The translations under genes and the position numbers were made by a program. A DNA stretch of 35,449 nt, taken from Anaerolineae bacterium (GTDB lineage Bacteria > Chloroflexota > Anaerolineae > Fen-1058). Within the stretch, counting starts at the first letter, position 1. Every line of letters starts with the position of its first letter. The notes under the pieces were generated by a model. The model saw only the letters and a program-made list of their open reading frames with translations. It did not search any database and was not told the DNA's origin. Location: the NCBI GenBank assembly GCA_003154115.1, contig PMCF01000258.1:20153-55601 (forward strand), given 5' to 3'. Shown here one piece after another: positions 22,845 through 30,301 of the stretch.

Positions 22845-22857
22845 CGCAGTAAAAAGC

Positions 22858-22949
22858 GATCCACGAATATCACGAACACGTGCGATGCAGTGCTGGCGTC
22901 TTCACGAATTGGTTTTTGATTCGTGTCCATTCGTGTGAATTCGTGGATC
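22858..22949. repeat. GATCCACGAAT...ATTCGTGGATC palindromic repeat, copy 1
   Basis: Ends GATCCACGAAT (22858-22868) and ATTCGTGGATC (22939-22949) are perfect complements, with inner TCACGAACACG and CGTGTCCATTCGTG. It fills the msrP-msrQ gap. A second copy is at 33695-33759, again between genes of a minus-strand operon. Confidence 0.78.
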
Positions 22950-22955
22950 AGTCTT

Positions 22956-23909
22956 TCAATAGTTTGTCCGCAAGTCCATGCCCGTATACAACGACGCCAC
23001 TTGATCGGCATAACCGTTGAACATCAACGTGGGCCGGCGGTCCGACTCGCCGATGCGGCGTTCGCTGTCTTGCGACCAACGCGGATGCGGCACATCGGGA
23101 TTGACATTGGAGTAGAAGCCGTATTCGTTGGGCGCACTGGTCAACCACAGGGTCGGAGGTTGATCGGCGACAAGCTCAATTTTCACCAGCGCCTTGGCGC
23201 TTTTGAAGCCGTACTTCCACGGCACCACCACCCGCAGCGGCGCACCGTTTTGCGGCAATAAATCTTTGCCGTACAACCCGGTAGCCACCAACGTCAGATC
23301 GTTCTGGGCTTCATCCAAACGCAACCCTTCGCTGTAGGGCCACACAAAAAACGGACTATGTTGGCCGGGCATTTGATCGCGATCGAGCAGCGAGACGAAA
23401 TGCACGTACTTTGCTGCGCCCGTTGGTTCGACTTCTTTCAATAGTTGATTCAACGGGAAGCCGCGCCAGGGAATCACCATCGACCAGCCTTCGACGCAGC
23501 GCAGACGATAGACGCGCTCTTCGGGCGGGAAGCGCTTCATTAATTCGTCGATGTCGTAGGTGCGCGGCTTATTCACCAATCCGCTCACCTCGATCGTCCA
23601 TGGCCGCGTCTTGAAGTCCTTCGCCATGGGCGCGACACCCTCTTTGTCTTCCGTGAATTCATAATAGTTGTTGTAGCCGGTTACGGCCGCGTAGGATGTG
23701 AGCGGATCGCCTAGTTCATCTTTTTGGCCATCATAGGTCGCGGCCACACTCGGCACCGGCGTCGGAGCGGCCTGTGGCGCGCAAGCCGCCAACAAGGCGC
23801 CGCCAGCCACTAGTGCAGCCCCTTTCATAAACTGCCGGCGGTTCACATACACCGCTTCAGGTGTAATGTCTGACGATCGGATCGGTTCTGGTTTCCATTT
23901 TGTGTTCAT
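22956..23909 (-). CDS. msrP: Protein-methionine-sulfoxide reductase catalytic subunit MsrP
   Basis: 317 residues of the molybdopterin (SUOX-fold) YedY/MsrP family. The N-terminus has a twin-arginine signal NRRQFMKGAALVAGGALLA followed by a lipobox-like LAAC, so it is exported folded and possibly lipid-anchored. The Mo-ligand Cys is in YRLRCVEGWSMVIPWRGFPL, about residue 139; GAPLRVVVPWKYGFKSAK and MFNGYADQVASLYTGMD are family blocks. Reduces methionine sulfoxide in exported proteins with electrons from MsrQ. Confidence 0.93.
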   Translation of the reverse strand: MNTKWKPEPIRSSDITPEAVYVNRRQFMKGAALVAGGALLAACAPQAAPTPVPSVAATYDGQKDELGDPLTSYAAVTGYNNYYEFTEDKEGVAPMAKDFKTRPWTIEVSGLVNKPRTYDIDELMKRFPPEERVYRLRCVEGWSMVIPWRGFPLNQLLKEVEPTGAAKYVHFVSLLDRDQMPGQHSPFFVWPYSEGLRLDEAQNDLTLVATGLYGKDLLPQNGAPLRVVVPWKYGFKSAKALVKIELVADQPPTLWLTSAPNEYGFYSNVNPDVPHPRWSQDSERRIGESDRRPTLMFNGYADQVASLYTGMDLRTNY

Positions 23910-23927
23910 CTTTAGTCTCTTCCCTTC

Positions 23928-24054
23928 TCAATCTTCCTTGAGTAAATCTTGAATAACCCGTTCTGTTTCCCCGTAAGCACCCTCGCCTAAGTGAGTGTAT
24001 CGCAGATGGCCGCGCTTGTCGATCACAAACATCGTCGGCCCTCTTTTCTCAATC
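23928..24054 (-). pseudogene. 5'-truncated thioredoxin-fold (redoxin/TlpA-like) remnant
   Basis: On the minus strand a frame ending TGA (23930-23928) encodes GPTMFVIDKRGHLRYTHLGE followed by GAYGETERVIQDLLKED. This is the C-terminal third of a TlpA/AhpC-type redoxin (the cis-Pro PTxFxID block to the end). An in-frame stop lies about nine codons before it, and the CxxC domain is absent. It sits directly upstream of msrP in the same direction, so it was probably the first gene of the msr operon before losing its 5' part. Confidence 0.7.
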
Positions 24055-24147
24055 CGTCACCAATAAGGATAGCGACAAACGATTAAGCGGCATTTAAGGA
24101 AGTCTTACAAGACTATTACGGTTTGACACGCTTGACCACACACCAAC

Positions 24148-24180
24148 AAAAAACGGATACGCCCACCGCGCTATCCGTTT
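24148..24180 (-). terminator. Intrinsic terminator downstream of the SDR gene
   Basis: Minus strand: AAACGGATA, 12-base loop, TATCCGTTT, running directly into a T6 tract (TTTTTT from 24153 to 24148). Perfect 9-bp stem; follows the SDR stop by about 30 bases. Confidence 0.75.
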
Positions 24181-24209
24181 CGTGTAACCAATGCGCTACA
24201 GCTTACGGA

Positions 24210-24965
24210 CTACGTTTGCGCCCCGCCCCCGACCGTGATCACTTCGCCATTCACGAACGTATTCATGCCCGATCCCAAAAACAAGGCCACACGCGAAATA
24301 TCATCAGGCATGGCGATGCGGCCCAGCGGAATCTGCGCGATCAACCTCTCCTGCCGATCGGGCGTCATGCGTTCGCGTTCATTCGGAGTGAGGATCGTCG
24401 TCGGGGCGATGGCGTTCACCAGGATACCGCTCGGCCCCAGTTCTTTCGCCAGCGCTTTGGTCAGGCCAATCACGCCCGCCTTCGCCGCGCTGTAGTGGGC
24501 CAACTTCGCGCCGCCCACCAGACCCGTGCGCGAAGCAATGGTAACGATGCGCCCCCAGCGCTGCTGTTTCATGTAGGGCACGATCATGTTGACGAGATGA
24601 AACGTGCCCGTCAGGGTCAGCTCGATCATCTTGTGCCACGTCTCGGACGTCATCTGCTCGATCGGCCCGGCGCCCTCAAACGCGACCGCGCCGTGAATCA
24701 ACACGTCCACGCCGCCATACTCACCCTTGATCAAATTGAGCATATGCTGCACGGCAGCGCGATCGGTGAGATCGGCCTGCGCGGTGATGGCTTCGCCGCC
24801 CATGTTCTCGATCGTATCGGCGACGACCTCGGCGGCTTCCACGCCCGATCGGTAGTGCACGACGACGCGGGCTTCTTCGCGCGCGAAATCGACAGCCATC
24901 TCACGGCCCAGTCCGCCGCTCGCGCCGGTGATCAACACCACTTTGCCGGCCAGTTCCAGATCCAT
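24210..24965 (-). CDS. Short-chain dehydrogenase/reductase (FabG-like)
   Basis: 251-residue SDR. Cofactor loop TGASGGLG (13-20); catalytic Ser145 in TIASRTG, Tyr158 and Lys162 in YSAAKAG. The C-terminal NAIAPTTILTP and GEVITVGGG are typical of FabG-like oxidoreductases. The usual NNAG block is replaced by LIHGAVA (89-95), so this may be a divergent member and not the main fatty-acid synthesis enzyme. ATG 24965 is chosen because GGAGGT lies four to ten bases upstream; four extra residues are possible. Monocistronic with its own terminator. Substrate unknown. Confidence 0.87.
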   Translation of the reverse strand: MDLELAGKVVLITGASGGLGREMAVDFAREEARVVVHYRSGVEAAEVVADTIENMGGEAITAQADLTDRAAVQHMLNLIKGEYGGVDVLIHGAVAFEGAGPIEQMTSETWHKMIELTLTGTFHLVNMIVPYMKQQRWGRIVTIASRTGLVGGAKLAHYSAAKAGVIGLTKALAKELGPSGILVNAIAPTTILTPNERERMTPDRQERLIAQIPLGRIAMPDDISRVALFLGSGMNTFVNGEVITVGGGAQT

Positions 24966-25009
24966 GCGCCACCTCCGCACTTGATGATGAGACCATTATA
25001 CGGTGATCG

Positions 25010-25066
25010 GGCGTGAAACGTAAAACGTAATGCGTGAAACGTGGTGCGTGGTGCGTGATTCAAGGC
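25010..25066. repeat. GTGAAACGT/GTGCGTG degenerate short repeat
   Basis: Tandem-like GTGAAACGTAAAACGTAATG, then GTGAAACGTGGTGCGTGGTG units between the SDR and methyltransferase starts. Similar to the run after the GH63-like gene. Confidence 0.55.
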
Positions 25067-25076
25067 GGGGGTTGAT

Positions 25077-25104
25077 TTGACGTACAGGCAAGCGGGGCTA
25101 TACT
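25077..25104 (+). promoter_or_regulatory. Putative sigma70-type promoter, methyltransferase 25288
   Basis: TTGACG (25077-25082), 16 bases, TATACT (25099-25104). The 180-base leader that follows contains a repeat of CCTCGCGGG (about 25158 and 25194) with complementary GC stretches, but no recognised riboswitch. Confidence 0.6.
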
Positions 25105-25287
25105 CGCGCGTGTATTTCACGTCTGGGGCAAGTTATTTGCTGCGCTCGAAGCCCATGTCCTCGCGGGCATTCTGCGAGCGATGCACCGCCCGCGTCCTCG
25201 CGGGATCGGAGCAATTTCACCCCTAAGTTGAAATGTACCTTGTACTCGCGACCGCAATATGCCTATTCAAAGTGAGGAGTCTGCCGC

Positions 25288-25941
25288 ATGAACGAATTCG
25301 ATCAGAAGGCCCAAGAGTGGGACGCCAAACCGATCCGCGTCGAGCGCGCACACACTGTAGCGGAGAGGATCAAAACCGCAGTGCCGTTATCGCCGTACAT
25401 GACGGCGCTGGAATACGGCTGCGGCACCGGGCTGGTAAGTTTCGCCTTGCAGCCCGAGCTGGGACACATCACGCTGGCCGACAGTTCAATCGGAATGTTG
25501 ACCGTACTGCGAGAAAAGATTGCGGCGGGAAACATCCAGAACACGTGTACCGCACACAACCGCCTGCGGTACAGTGCAGGCATGACGCCCGTGCAGTTGG
25601 ACCTGATTACCGATCCGCTGCCTGCCGAGCGTTACCAGTTGATCTACACCTTGCTGACGCTGCATCACATTCCCGACACGGATAAGATTCTGCGCGCTTT
25701 CTATCAGCTGTTGGATCACTCTGGCTATTTATGCGTGGCCGATCTAGATAAAGAAGATGGCACCTTCCACGAGGACGAATTTCACGGGCATCTGGGATTC
25801 GATCGAAAGGAGTTAGGCGCACGGGCTAGGCAAGTCGGCTTTCAGAAGATCAATTTTTCGACAGTCTTCCACATGCGCAAAGACGTCAACGGGACAAGTA
25901 AGGATTTCCCCATCTTTTTGATGGTGGCACAGAAATCTTGA
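25288..25941 (+). CDS. Class I SAM-dependent methyltransferase
   Basis: 217 residues, Methyltransf_11/12 type. N-terminal FDQKAQEWDAKP, SAM loop EYGCGTGLVSFAL (about 42-54), LADSSIGMLTVLREK, LPAERYQLIYTLLTLHHIPD and GYLCVADLDKEDG follow the order expected for small-molecule or ubiquinone-like methyltransferases. GAGGAG lies about ten bases before the ATG. Monocistronic; substrate unknown. Its stop overlaps the -35 of the next promoter. Confidence 0.85.
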   Translation: MNEFDQKAQEWDAKPIRVERAHTVAERIKTAVPLSPYMTALEYGCGTGLVSFALQPELGHITLADSSIGMLTVLREKIAAGNIQNTCTAHNRLRYSAGMTPVQLDLITDPLPAERYQLIYTLLTLHHIPDTDKILRAFYQLLDHSGYLCVADLDKEDGTFHEDEFHGHLGFDRKELGARARQVGFQKINFSTVFHMRKDVNGTSKDFPIFLMVAQKS

Positions 25942-25965
25942 CACGTCGGCAAGAGCAACTATACT
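25938..25965 (+). promoter_or_regulatory. Putative strong sigma70-type promoter, decarboxylase operon
   Basis: TTGACA (25938-25943, consensus), 16 bases, TATACT (25960-25965). A 126-bp element lies between it and the decarboxylase start at 26119, so it would be transcribed in the leader. Confidence 0.65.
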
Positions 25966-25977
25966 TTGCGCTCCGCC

Positions 25978-26103
25978 TGGAGCGAATTCCAGTTTGGTTT
26001 ACGACATAGGACTCGAGGCTTTAGCCGGATCCGTCGCACACCAGCCACCCGGCTAAAGCCTCGAGTCCAAACGAAACTGTAAATCAACTTGAAAATCGCT
26101 ATT
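25978..26103. mobile_element. 126-bp MITE-like element, copy 2
   Basis: Left end GGAGCGAATTCCAGTTTGG, right end GTAAATCAACTTGAAAATCG; outermost TA bases are eroded. The core GGACTCGAGGCTTTAGCCGG / CCGGCTAAAGCCTCGAGTCC is the same hairpin as copy 1 with compensating changes. The right end lies 15 bases before the decarboxylase start. Confidence 0.78.
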
Positions 26104-26118
26104 GGAGAGATTGTTTGA

Positions 26119-27609
26119 ATGTCGAACGATGATCAATACCCTGAATTGGATCACACCCACGCCCCATTTTTCGATTCCTTAGTCAATACGCAGCACCGCC
26201 ACCCGCTATCGTTCCACATGCCCGGCCACAAGTTCGATCCTGAGCTGCTGCCTGAACTCACCGACTTTTTTGGTGCAGGCGTGGTGACAGGCGATCTGAA
26301 TGAGGCCCTGCCCCCAATCGATTATCTGCACGCTCCCACCGGCACGCTCATCGAAGCGCAGCGGTTGGCCGCCGACGCCGTGGGCGCCGATCACACTTTC
26401 TTCTTGATCAACGGTTCCACGGTGGGCAATCAGGCGATGCTCATGACCGTCGCGCGCGACGGTCAAAAAGTGATCGTGCCACGCGCCGCGCATCGATCGG
26501 TGTATGCGGGCCTCATTCTGTCCGGGGCCACGCCCATCTACGTCGCGCCGCGCTATCATCCGCTGGTGAGATTTCCACTCGCCGTCGAAGCCGACGCGGT
26601 CCACGCGCGATTGATCGAACATCCCGATGTCGTCGCCATCCACGTGACCAGTCCCAATTACTACGGCTATCTCTCAGATGTAGGAGCGCTGGTCGAATTG
26701 GCGCATGCGCACAACATCCCGCTGCTCGTCGATGAAGCGCACGGCGCGCATCTGCCCTTTCATCCTGATCTGCCGCGCTCGGCCATAAGCCTTGGCGCTG
26801 ATCTGGTGGTGCAAAGCCCGCACAAAACTCTCGGCGCGCTGACGCAAGCCGCCTGGCTGCACCTAACTGGCGAGCGCGTTCCATTGACCACATTGCAATA
26901 CCTCGTCGCGATTCTGCAATCGTCGTCGCCCAGTGTGCTGTTCACCGGTTCGCTCGACGTAGCCCGGCGGCAAGCCGTCTTGCACGGAAAAGAATTGCTC
27001 GATCGGACACTTGAACTGTCACAACGCGCGCGCACGGCCATCCGTGCGATTCCCGGCCTATGGTGCTACGGCGAAGATTTAGTGGGCGACTATGGCATCG
27101 CCGCGCACGATCCCACCAAGCTGGTGATCCGCGTGACGGACACCGGCCTAACCGGCAAAGAGTTCGCGGCCGAGTTGTGGTCGCGCTTCACCATCAGCGT
27201 GGAGTTTGCCGATCTGTGGCAGGTGATCTGTTCCATCACGATCGCCGATACCGCCCCCCGGATCGATCGACTGGTGGACGCGCTGCGCGATATCGCACAA
27301 CAACACCACGGGGTTGCCACGCTTCGCGCCGATCGGGTGGAGCTGGCCCCGCCGCCTCTGCCGCAGCTGGCGCTCAATCCGCGGCAAGCGACTTTTCGGC
27401 CTGCACGCCGTGTGTCCATAATCGAAGCAGCCGGTGAAATCTGCGCCGAGCAAGTGATTCCCTATCCACCCGGCATTCCTTTACTCATGCCCGGTGAGGT
27501 CATCAGCGCCGAGATGATCGAGTACGTGCAGTATCTGCTGCAACAACGGATCAAGATCGTCGGGCCAGAAGATTTGCAGTTGAACACTGTGCGGGTGATT
27601 ACTCAATGA
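26119..27609 (+). CDS. Orn/Lys/Arg decarboxylase (PLP-dependent, fold type I)
   Basis: 496 residues. SFHMPGHKFDPEL near the N-terminus and HAPTGTLIEAQRLAADAVGA are hallmarks of the bacterial arginine/lysine/ornithine decarboxylases of the YaaO/SpeA type, without the N-terminal response-regulator wing of the inducible enzymes. PLP site: LLVDEAHGAHLPF (Asp and His) and VVQSPHKTLGALTQ with the Schiff-base Lys near residue 236. C-terminal PYPPGIPLLMPGEVI is typical. It produces a polyamine or agmatine; the exact amino acid cannot be set from sequence. A promoter lies upstream, and the next gene overlaps by four bases (ATGA). Confidence 0.92.
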   Translation: MSNDDQYPELDHTHAPFFDSLVNTQHRHPLSFHMPGHKFDPELLPELTDFFGAGVVTGDLNEALPPIDYLHAPTGTLIEAQRLAADAVGADHTFFLINGSTVGNQAMLMTVARDGQKVIVPRAAHRSVYAGLILSGATPIYVAPRYHPLVRFPLAVEADAVHARLIEHPDVVAIHVTSPNYYGYLSDVGALVELAHAHNIPLLVDEAHGAHLPFHPDLPRSAISLGADLVVQSPHKTLGALTQAAWLHLTGERVPLTTLQYLVAILQSSSPSVLFTGSLDVARRQAVLHGKELLDRTLELSQRARTAIRAIPGLWCYGEDLVGDYGIAAHDPTKLVIRVTDTGLTGKEFAAELWSRFTISVEFADLWQVICSITIADTAPRIDRLVDALRDIAQQHHGVATLRADRVELAPPPLPQLALNPRQATFRPARRVSIIEAAGEICAEQVIPYPPGIPLLMPGEVISAEMIEYVQYLLQQRIKIVGPEDLQLNTVRVITQ

Positions 27610-28349
27610 TGAAAACCATCAATAACTTCCGTGACTGTGGCGGATACGCAACCGCCGATGGCTTGCGTCTGCGATCGGGCCGCCTGTACCGATCGGGCAC
27701 GTTGGACGACGCGCGCGACGTAGATCTTCAAGCGCTGCAAGCGATCGGCCTGAAGACCATCGTCGATCTGCGCGCGTCCAAAGAGAAGAAGAAAGTATTG
27801 CCCGTCATTGCAGGCGCACGCCGGATCGATCTGCCGCTCGACCCGGAACCCCGCACGCGCGAGAAGTTGCAACCGTTATTGACGAGGCGCGGTGCTGAAG
27901 GCGAAGTAGTAGAAATCCTCAAGCAGATGTATCGCACTCTGGTCGATGAAGCGCAGCCGCAGGTGGATCAACTCTTCCGCATCCTGCTGAATGCCGACGC
28001 GTATCCCGTGCTGATTCATTGCCGCGCCGGGAAGGATCGCACCGGGTTCATGTGCGCACTGGTGCAGCTGGCCGTGGGCGTGGAACGCGCCGCCGTGTTT
28101 CAAGACTATCTCAAAACGAACGACCACTTTATGCCATTGACCCCGCGCATGGCGCGCGTGATGAGGATCATGTCACTGGGGCGCGTGCGAGTGGAAAATA
28201 TGAGGGCGGCGATCAGCGCCCGAGAAGAGTATCTGCAAGCCGCGCTCGATCAGATCGATCAACGCCACGGCGGCATGATGGCCTATCTGGCGAAGTGCGG
28301 GATAACGTCACGGGAACTGGATACGCTGCGCGGTTTGCTGGTAGAGTGA
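27606..28349 (+). CDS. Tyrosine-protein phosphatase (IphP/Y_phosphatase3-like)
   Basis: 247 residues. NFRDCGGYATADGLRLRSGRLYRSG at the N-terminus is the family hallmark, and HCRAGKDRTG (138-147) is the Cys-x5-Arg active loop with nucleophile Cys139. Members dephosphorylate Tyr/Ser/Thr residues or phosphoinositides. Translationally coupled to the decarboxylase. No link between the two activities is known to me. Cytoplasmic; no signal peptide. It is not of the histidine-phosphatase type that acts as GpgP in mycobacteria. Confidence 0.9.
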   Translation: MMKTINNFRDCGGYATADGLRLRSGRLYRSGTLDDARDVDLQALQAIGLKTIVDLRASKEKKKVLPVIAGARRIDLPLDPEPRTREKLQPLLTRRGAEGEVVEILKQMYRTLVDEAQPQVDQLFRILLNADAYPVLIHCRAGKDRTGFMCALVQLAVGVERAAVFQDYLKTNDHFMPLTPRMARVMRIMSLGRVRVENMRAAISAREEYLQAALDQIDQRHGGMMAYLAKCGITSRELDTLRGLLVE

Positions 28350-28418
28350 GATGAGCGTGGGGAGCGGATTAGAGTGAATTCTTAATCGGGAGTACAATCA
28401 GCGACAGGGGAGACGGCT

Positions 28419-28544
28419 TAGAGCAGTTTCCAAGTTGATTTACGGTACATCTGCTCTCGGCGGATGTGACCATCCGCCGTCGCTCCTGCTGGATGGTTAC
28501 ATCCAGCAGGAGCGACGGCGTAAACCAAACTGGAATTCGCTCTA
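28419..28544. mobile_element. 126-bp MITE-like element, copy 3 (different core)
   Basis: Reverse orientation to copies 1 and 2: begins TAGAGCAGTTTCCAAGTTG and ends CCAGTTT-type GGAATTCGCTCTA, bounded by TA at both sides. The ends match copy 2 closely, but the interior is unrelated: GCCGTCGCTCCTGCTGGATG paired with CATCCAGCAGGAGCGACGGC, plus a small GGATG-CATCC hairpin. Ends about 30 bases before the next gene. Confidence 0.8.
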
Positions 28545-28575
28545 GTTCAATCATATCACGAGCAAAGGTTGTCAC

Positions 28576-29787
28576 ATGTCACACCGCAAAAACCCCAACC
28601 GCTCAACACTGTTTCTCGCGCTGCTGTTCGCACTCGTTCTATTGTTAGCCGGTTGTTCAAGTTCTCCGGCCACAGTTACCGCACCCCAAGCCCCAACTCC
28701 GACCACAGAAACCCGCGCCTACCAACCCACCGAAGATCGACTCACCTCGACCCCGGAAGCACGGGGCACGGACTCGCCCGTAGCGCCCTCTAGTTCCACT
28801 CCGACCACGGAGGCTAACGCCTATTGGCCGACCGAAGGTTGGCGCACTTCATCCCCGGAAGCGCAGGGCATCGACTCGCAGAAACTGAGTGAGATGCTGG
28901 CCGCGATCAAACAACAGCAGCTGAACTTGCACAGCCTCTTGATCATTCGGAACGGCTATCTGGTCAGCGAAAATTATTTCGGGTCTTATCAACAGGACAC
29001 ACGACACGAGCTCTATTCCTGCACCAAGAGCTTCATCGCTACGCTCATCGGCATCGCGCTGGATAAAGCCTACATTGACAACACGGCCCACCGCATCATG
29101 GACTTTTTCCCGGAGCGCACGTTTGCCAATCTCGATGGGCAAAAGGCCGCCATGACGCTGGAGGATTTGCTAACGATGAGGTCCGGCTTAGGTTGGCAGG
29201 AAGGAGATCTGGCCTATCAAACCATGTATGTGAGCTCGGATTGGGTCAAGGTCGTGCTCGATGAGCCGATGGCCGCTTCCCCTGGAAGTCAGTTCAACTA
29301 TTGTTCGGGCTGCTCGCACGTGCTATCCGCTGTCCTGTCGCAAACGACGGGCATGAATCCGCGTGACTTCGCCGAGCAATACTTGTTCGAGCCGCTGGGC
29401 ATCACGAATGCAAACTGGGACACCGATGCCGCAGGGATTCCCATCGGCGGCTGGGGCTTGCAGATGACGCCGCGCGACATGGCAAAGCTCGGTTACTTGT
29501 ATCTCCATCAGGGACAATGGGACGGACAGCAGATCGTCTCGGCCGCGTGGGTGGAGAATGCCACGCGCACTCACACGACAACCGATAACACTTTGGGCTA
29601 TGGGTATCAGTGGTGGACGTATCCCTCGCTGAAAGCGTATACCGCGTTGGGACGCGGCGGACAAACGATCTTTGTGATCCCAGAAAAGGATCTGATCATC
29701 GTCACGACCGCCGACATGGACAATCACGATCCGATTTTTCAACTCATCGAGCAATACATTGTTCCGGCTGTGCGGGAATCACAATAG
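28576..29787 (+). CDS. Serine beta-lactamase-fold hydrolase, lipoprotein
   Basis: 403 residues. Signal peptide with lipobox LLLAGCSS (Cys at about 27), then a Thr/Pro-rich linker, then a class C/penicillin-binding-like domain. SxxK motif SCTK in ELYSCTKSFIATLIG (about 149-152), Tyr motif YCSG in QFNYCSGCSHVL, and GRGGQTIFVIP as the third motif. Such proteins (Pfam Beta-lactamase family) are mostly esterases or peptidases, not resistance enzymes. The linker holds a 102-bp-period duplication copying the start of the domain (YxPTExxxTSxPEAxGxDS). The extra copy lacks a catalytic function. Confidence 0.87.
   Translation: MSHRKNPNRSTLFLALLFALVLLLAGCSSSPATVTAPQAPTPTTETRAYQPTEDRLTSTPEARGTDSPVAPSSSTPTTEANAYWPTEGWRTSSPEAQGIDSQKLSEMLAAIKQQQLNLHSLLIIRNGYLVSENYFGSYQQDTRHELYSCTKSFIATLIGIALDKAYIDNTAHRIMDFFPERTFANLDGQKAAMTLEDLLTMRSGLGWQEGDLAYQTMYVSSDWVKVVLDEPMAASPGSQFNYCSGCSHVLSAVLSQTTGMNPRDFAEQYLFEPLGITNANWDTDAAGIPIGGWGLQMTPRDMAKLGYLYLHQGQWDGQQIVSAAWVENATRTHTTTDNTLGYGYQWWTYPSLKAYTALGRGGQTIFVIPEKDLIIVTTADMDNHDPIFQLIEQYIVPAVRESQ
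28696..28878 (+). repeat. Duplicated linker segment in the beta-lactamase-fold gene
   Basis: Two diverged 81-bp copies, 28696-28776 and 28798-28878, with a 102-bp (34-codon) period. They encode TPTTETRAYQPTEDRLTS and TPTTEANAYWPTEGWRTS, then TPEARGTDS and SPEAQGIDS. The second is the true domain start. Confidence 0.8.
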
Positions 29788-30090
29788 CGCCGACACTGGT
29801 TCACTATCCGATGGGCAGGCCGTTGGATGTGTGATGGTCGTTGGGCGCAGATTAGATGAACAAGCAGCGCAGCGGATATACAACGAATAAACGGATACGA
29901 TCCGCGCGAATTCGTTTATCCGTTGAGAATTCGTTGCCTCGCCTCTCGCCGTTGGGCGCGGATTAGATGGCGCGGTGCGACAATCTAATCTGTCTTCAAC
30001 GCTGGTTCACCCTCAATCGATGATCTAATCGATAACGGCAGAGCATTGGAGGTGGGATGGTCGTTGATTGCGGATGAGATGCGCACGCAA
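29788..30090. repeat. Intergenic region with diverged short repeats, no gene seen
   Basis: CTGGTTCAC and GGTCGTTG occur in order twice (about 29798-29851 and 30003-30065), and GTTGGGCGC(A/G)GATTAGATG occurs at about 29850 and 29952. Inverted stretches include AACGAATAAACGGAT with TTCGTTTATCCGTT, and GATTAGAT with ATCTAATC. No convincing coding sequence. Confidence 0.5.
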
Positions 30091-30189
30091 AGACCTCGCA
30101 GGTTTTCACATGCCTGAAAGCAAGACCAGATCGACCTTCATTTTGACGATCGCTGCAAGCCAGACCATCTGGTAAAACCTGCGAGGTCT
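30091..30189. repeat. 99-bp AGACCT...AGGTCT palindromic element, copy B
   Basis: Ends AGACCTCGCAGGTTTTC and AAAACCTGCGAGGTCT; same length and ends as copy A, including compensating third-position changes (TGG/CCA in A, TCG/CGA in B). Followed by TTTTT, so it could also terminate transcription. Lies just before the promoter of the next gene. Confidence 0.8.
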
Positions 30190-30203
30190 TTTTACACCGT
30201 GGC

Positions 30204-30231
30204 TTGACCGGTATTGGATTGGGGCTATACT
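30204..30231 (+). promoter_or_regulatory. Putative sigma70-type promoter, lipoprotein 30302
   Basis: TTGACC (30204-30209), 16 bases, TATACT (30226-30231), about 70 bases before the gene. Same spacing and -10 as the promoters at 25077 and 25938. Confidence 0.6.
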
Positions 30232-30301
30232 CAATTTCAAAGGTAAGCCTCCCAATAGGAATACATTTCAGTAGATAGATCGAACTTACGTGCACAATGT
30301 G

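Noticed and set aside
24150-24210. tRNA-like look of the minus strand (AGCTGTAGCGCATTGGTTA)
   Set aside because: No acceptor or anticodon stems can be drawn; the inverted repeat is better explained as an intrinsic terminator.
24123-25016. Plus-strand 297-codon frame opposite the SDR
   Set aside because: Antisense to a clear SDR gene with motifs, ribosome site and terminator.
25105-25287. Possible riboswitch in the 180-base leader before the methyltransferase
   Set aside because: Some GC inverted stretches, but no conserved riboswitch core that I recognise.
27606-28349. Tyrosine phosphatase as the missing GpgP of the solute pathway
   Set aside because: Different fold and motif from known GpgP enzymes and not in the solute operon; coupled to a decarboxylase instead.
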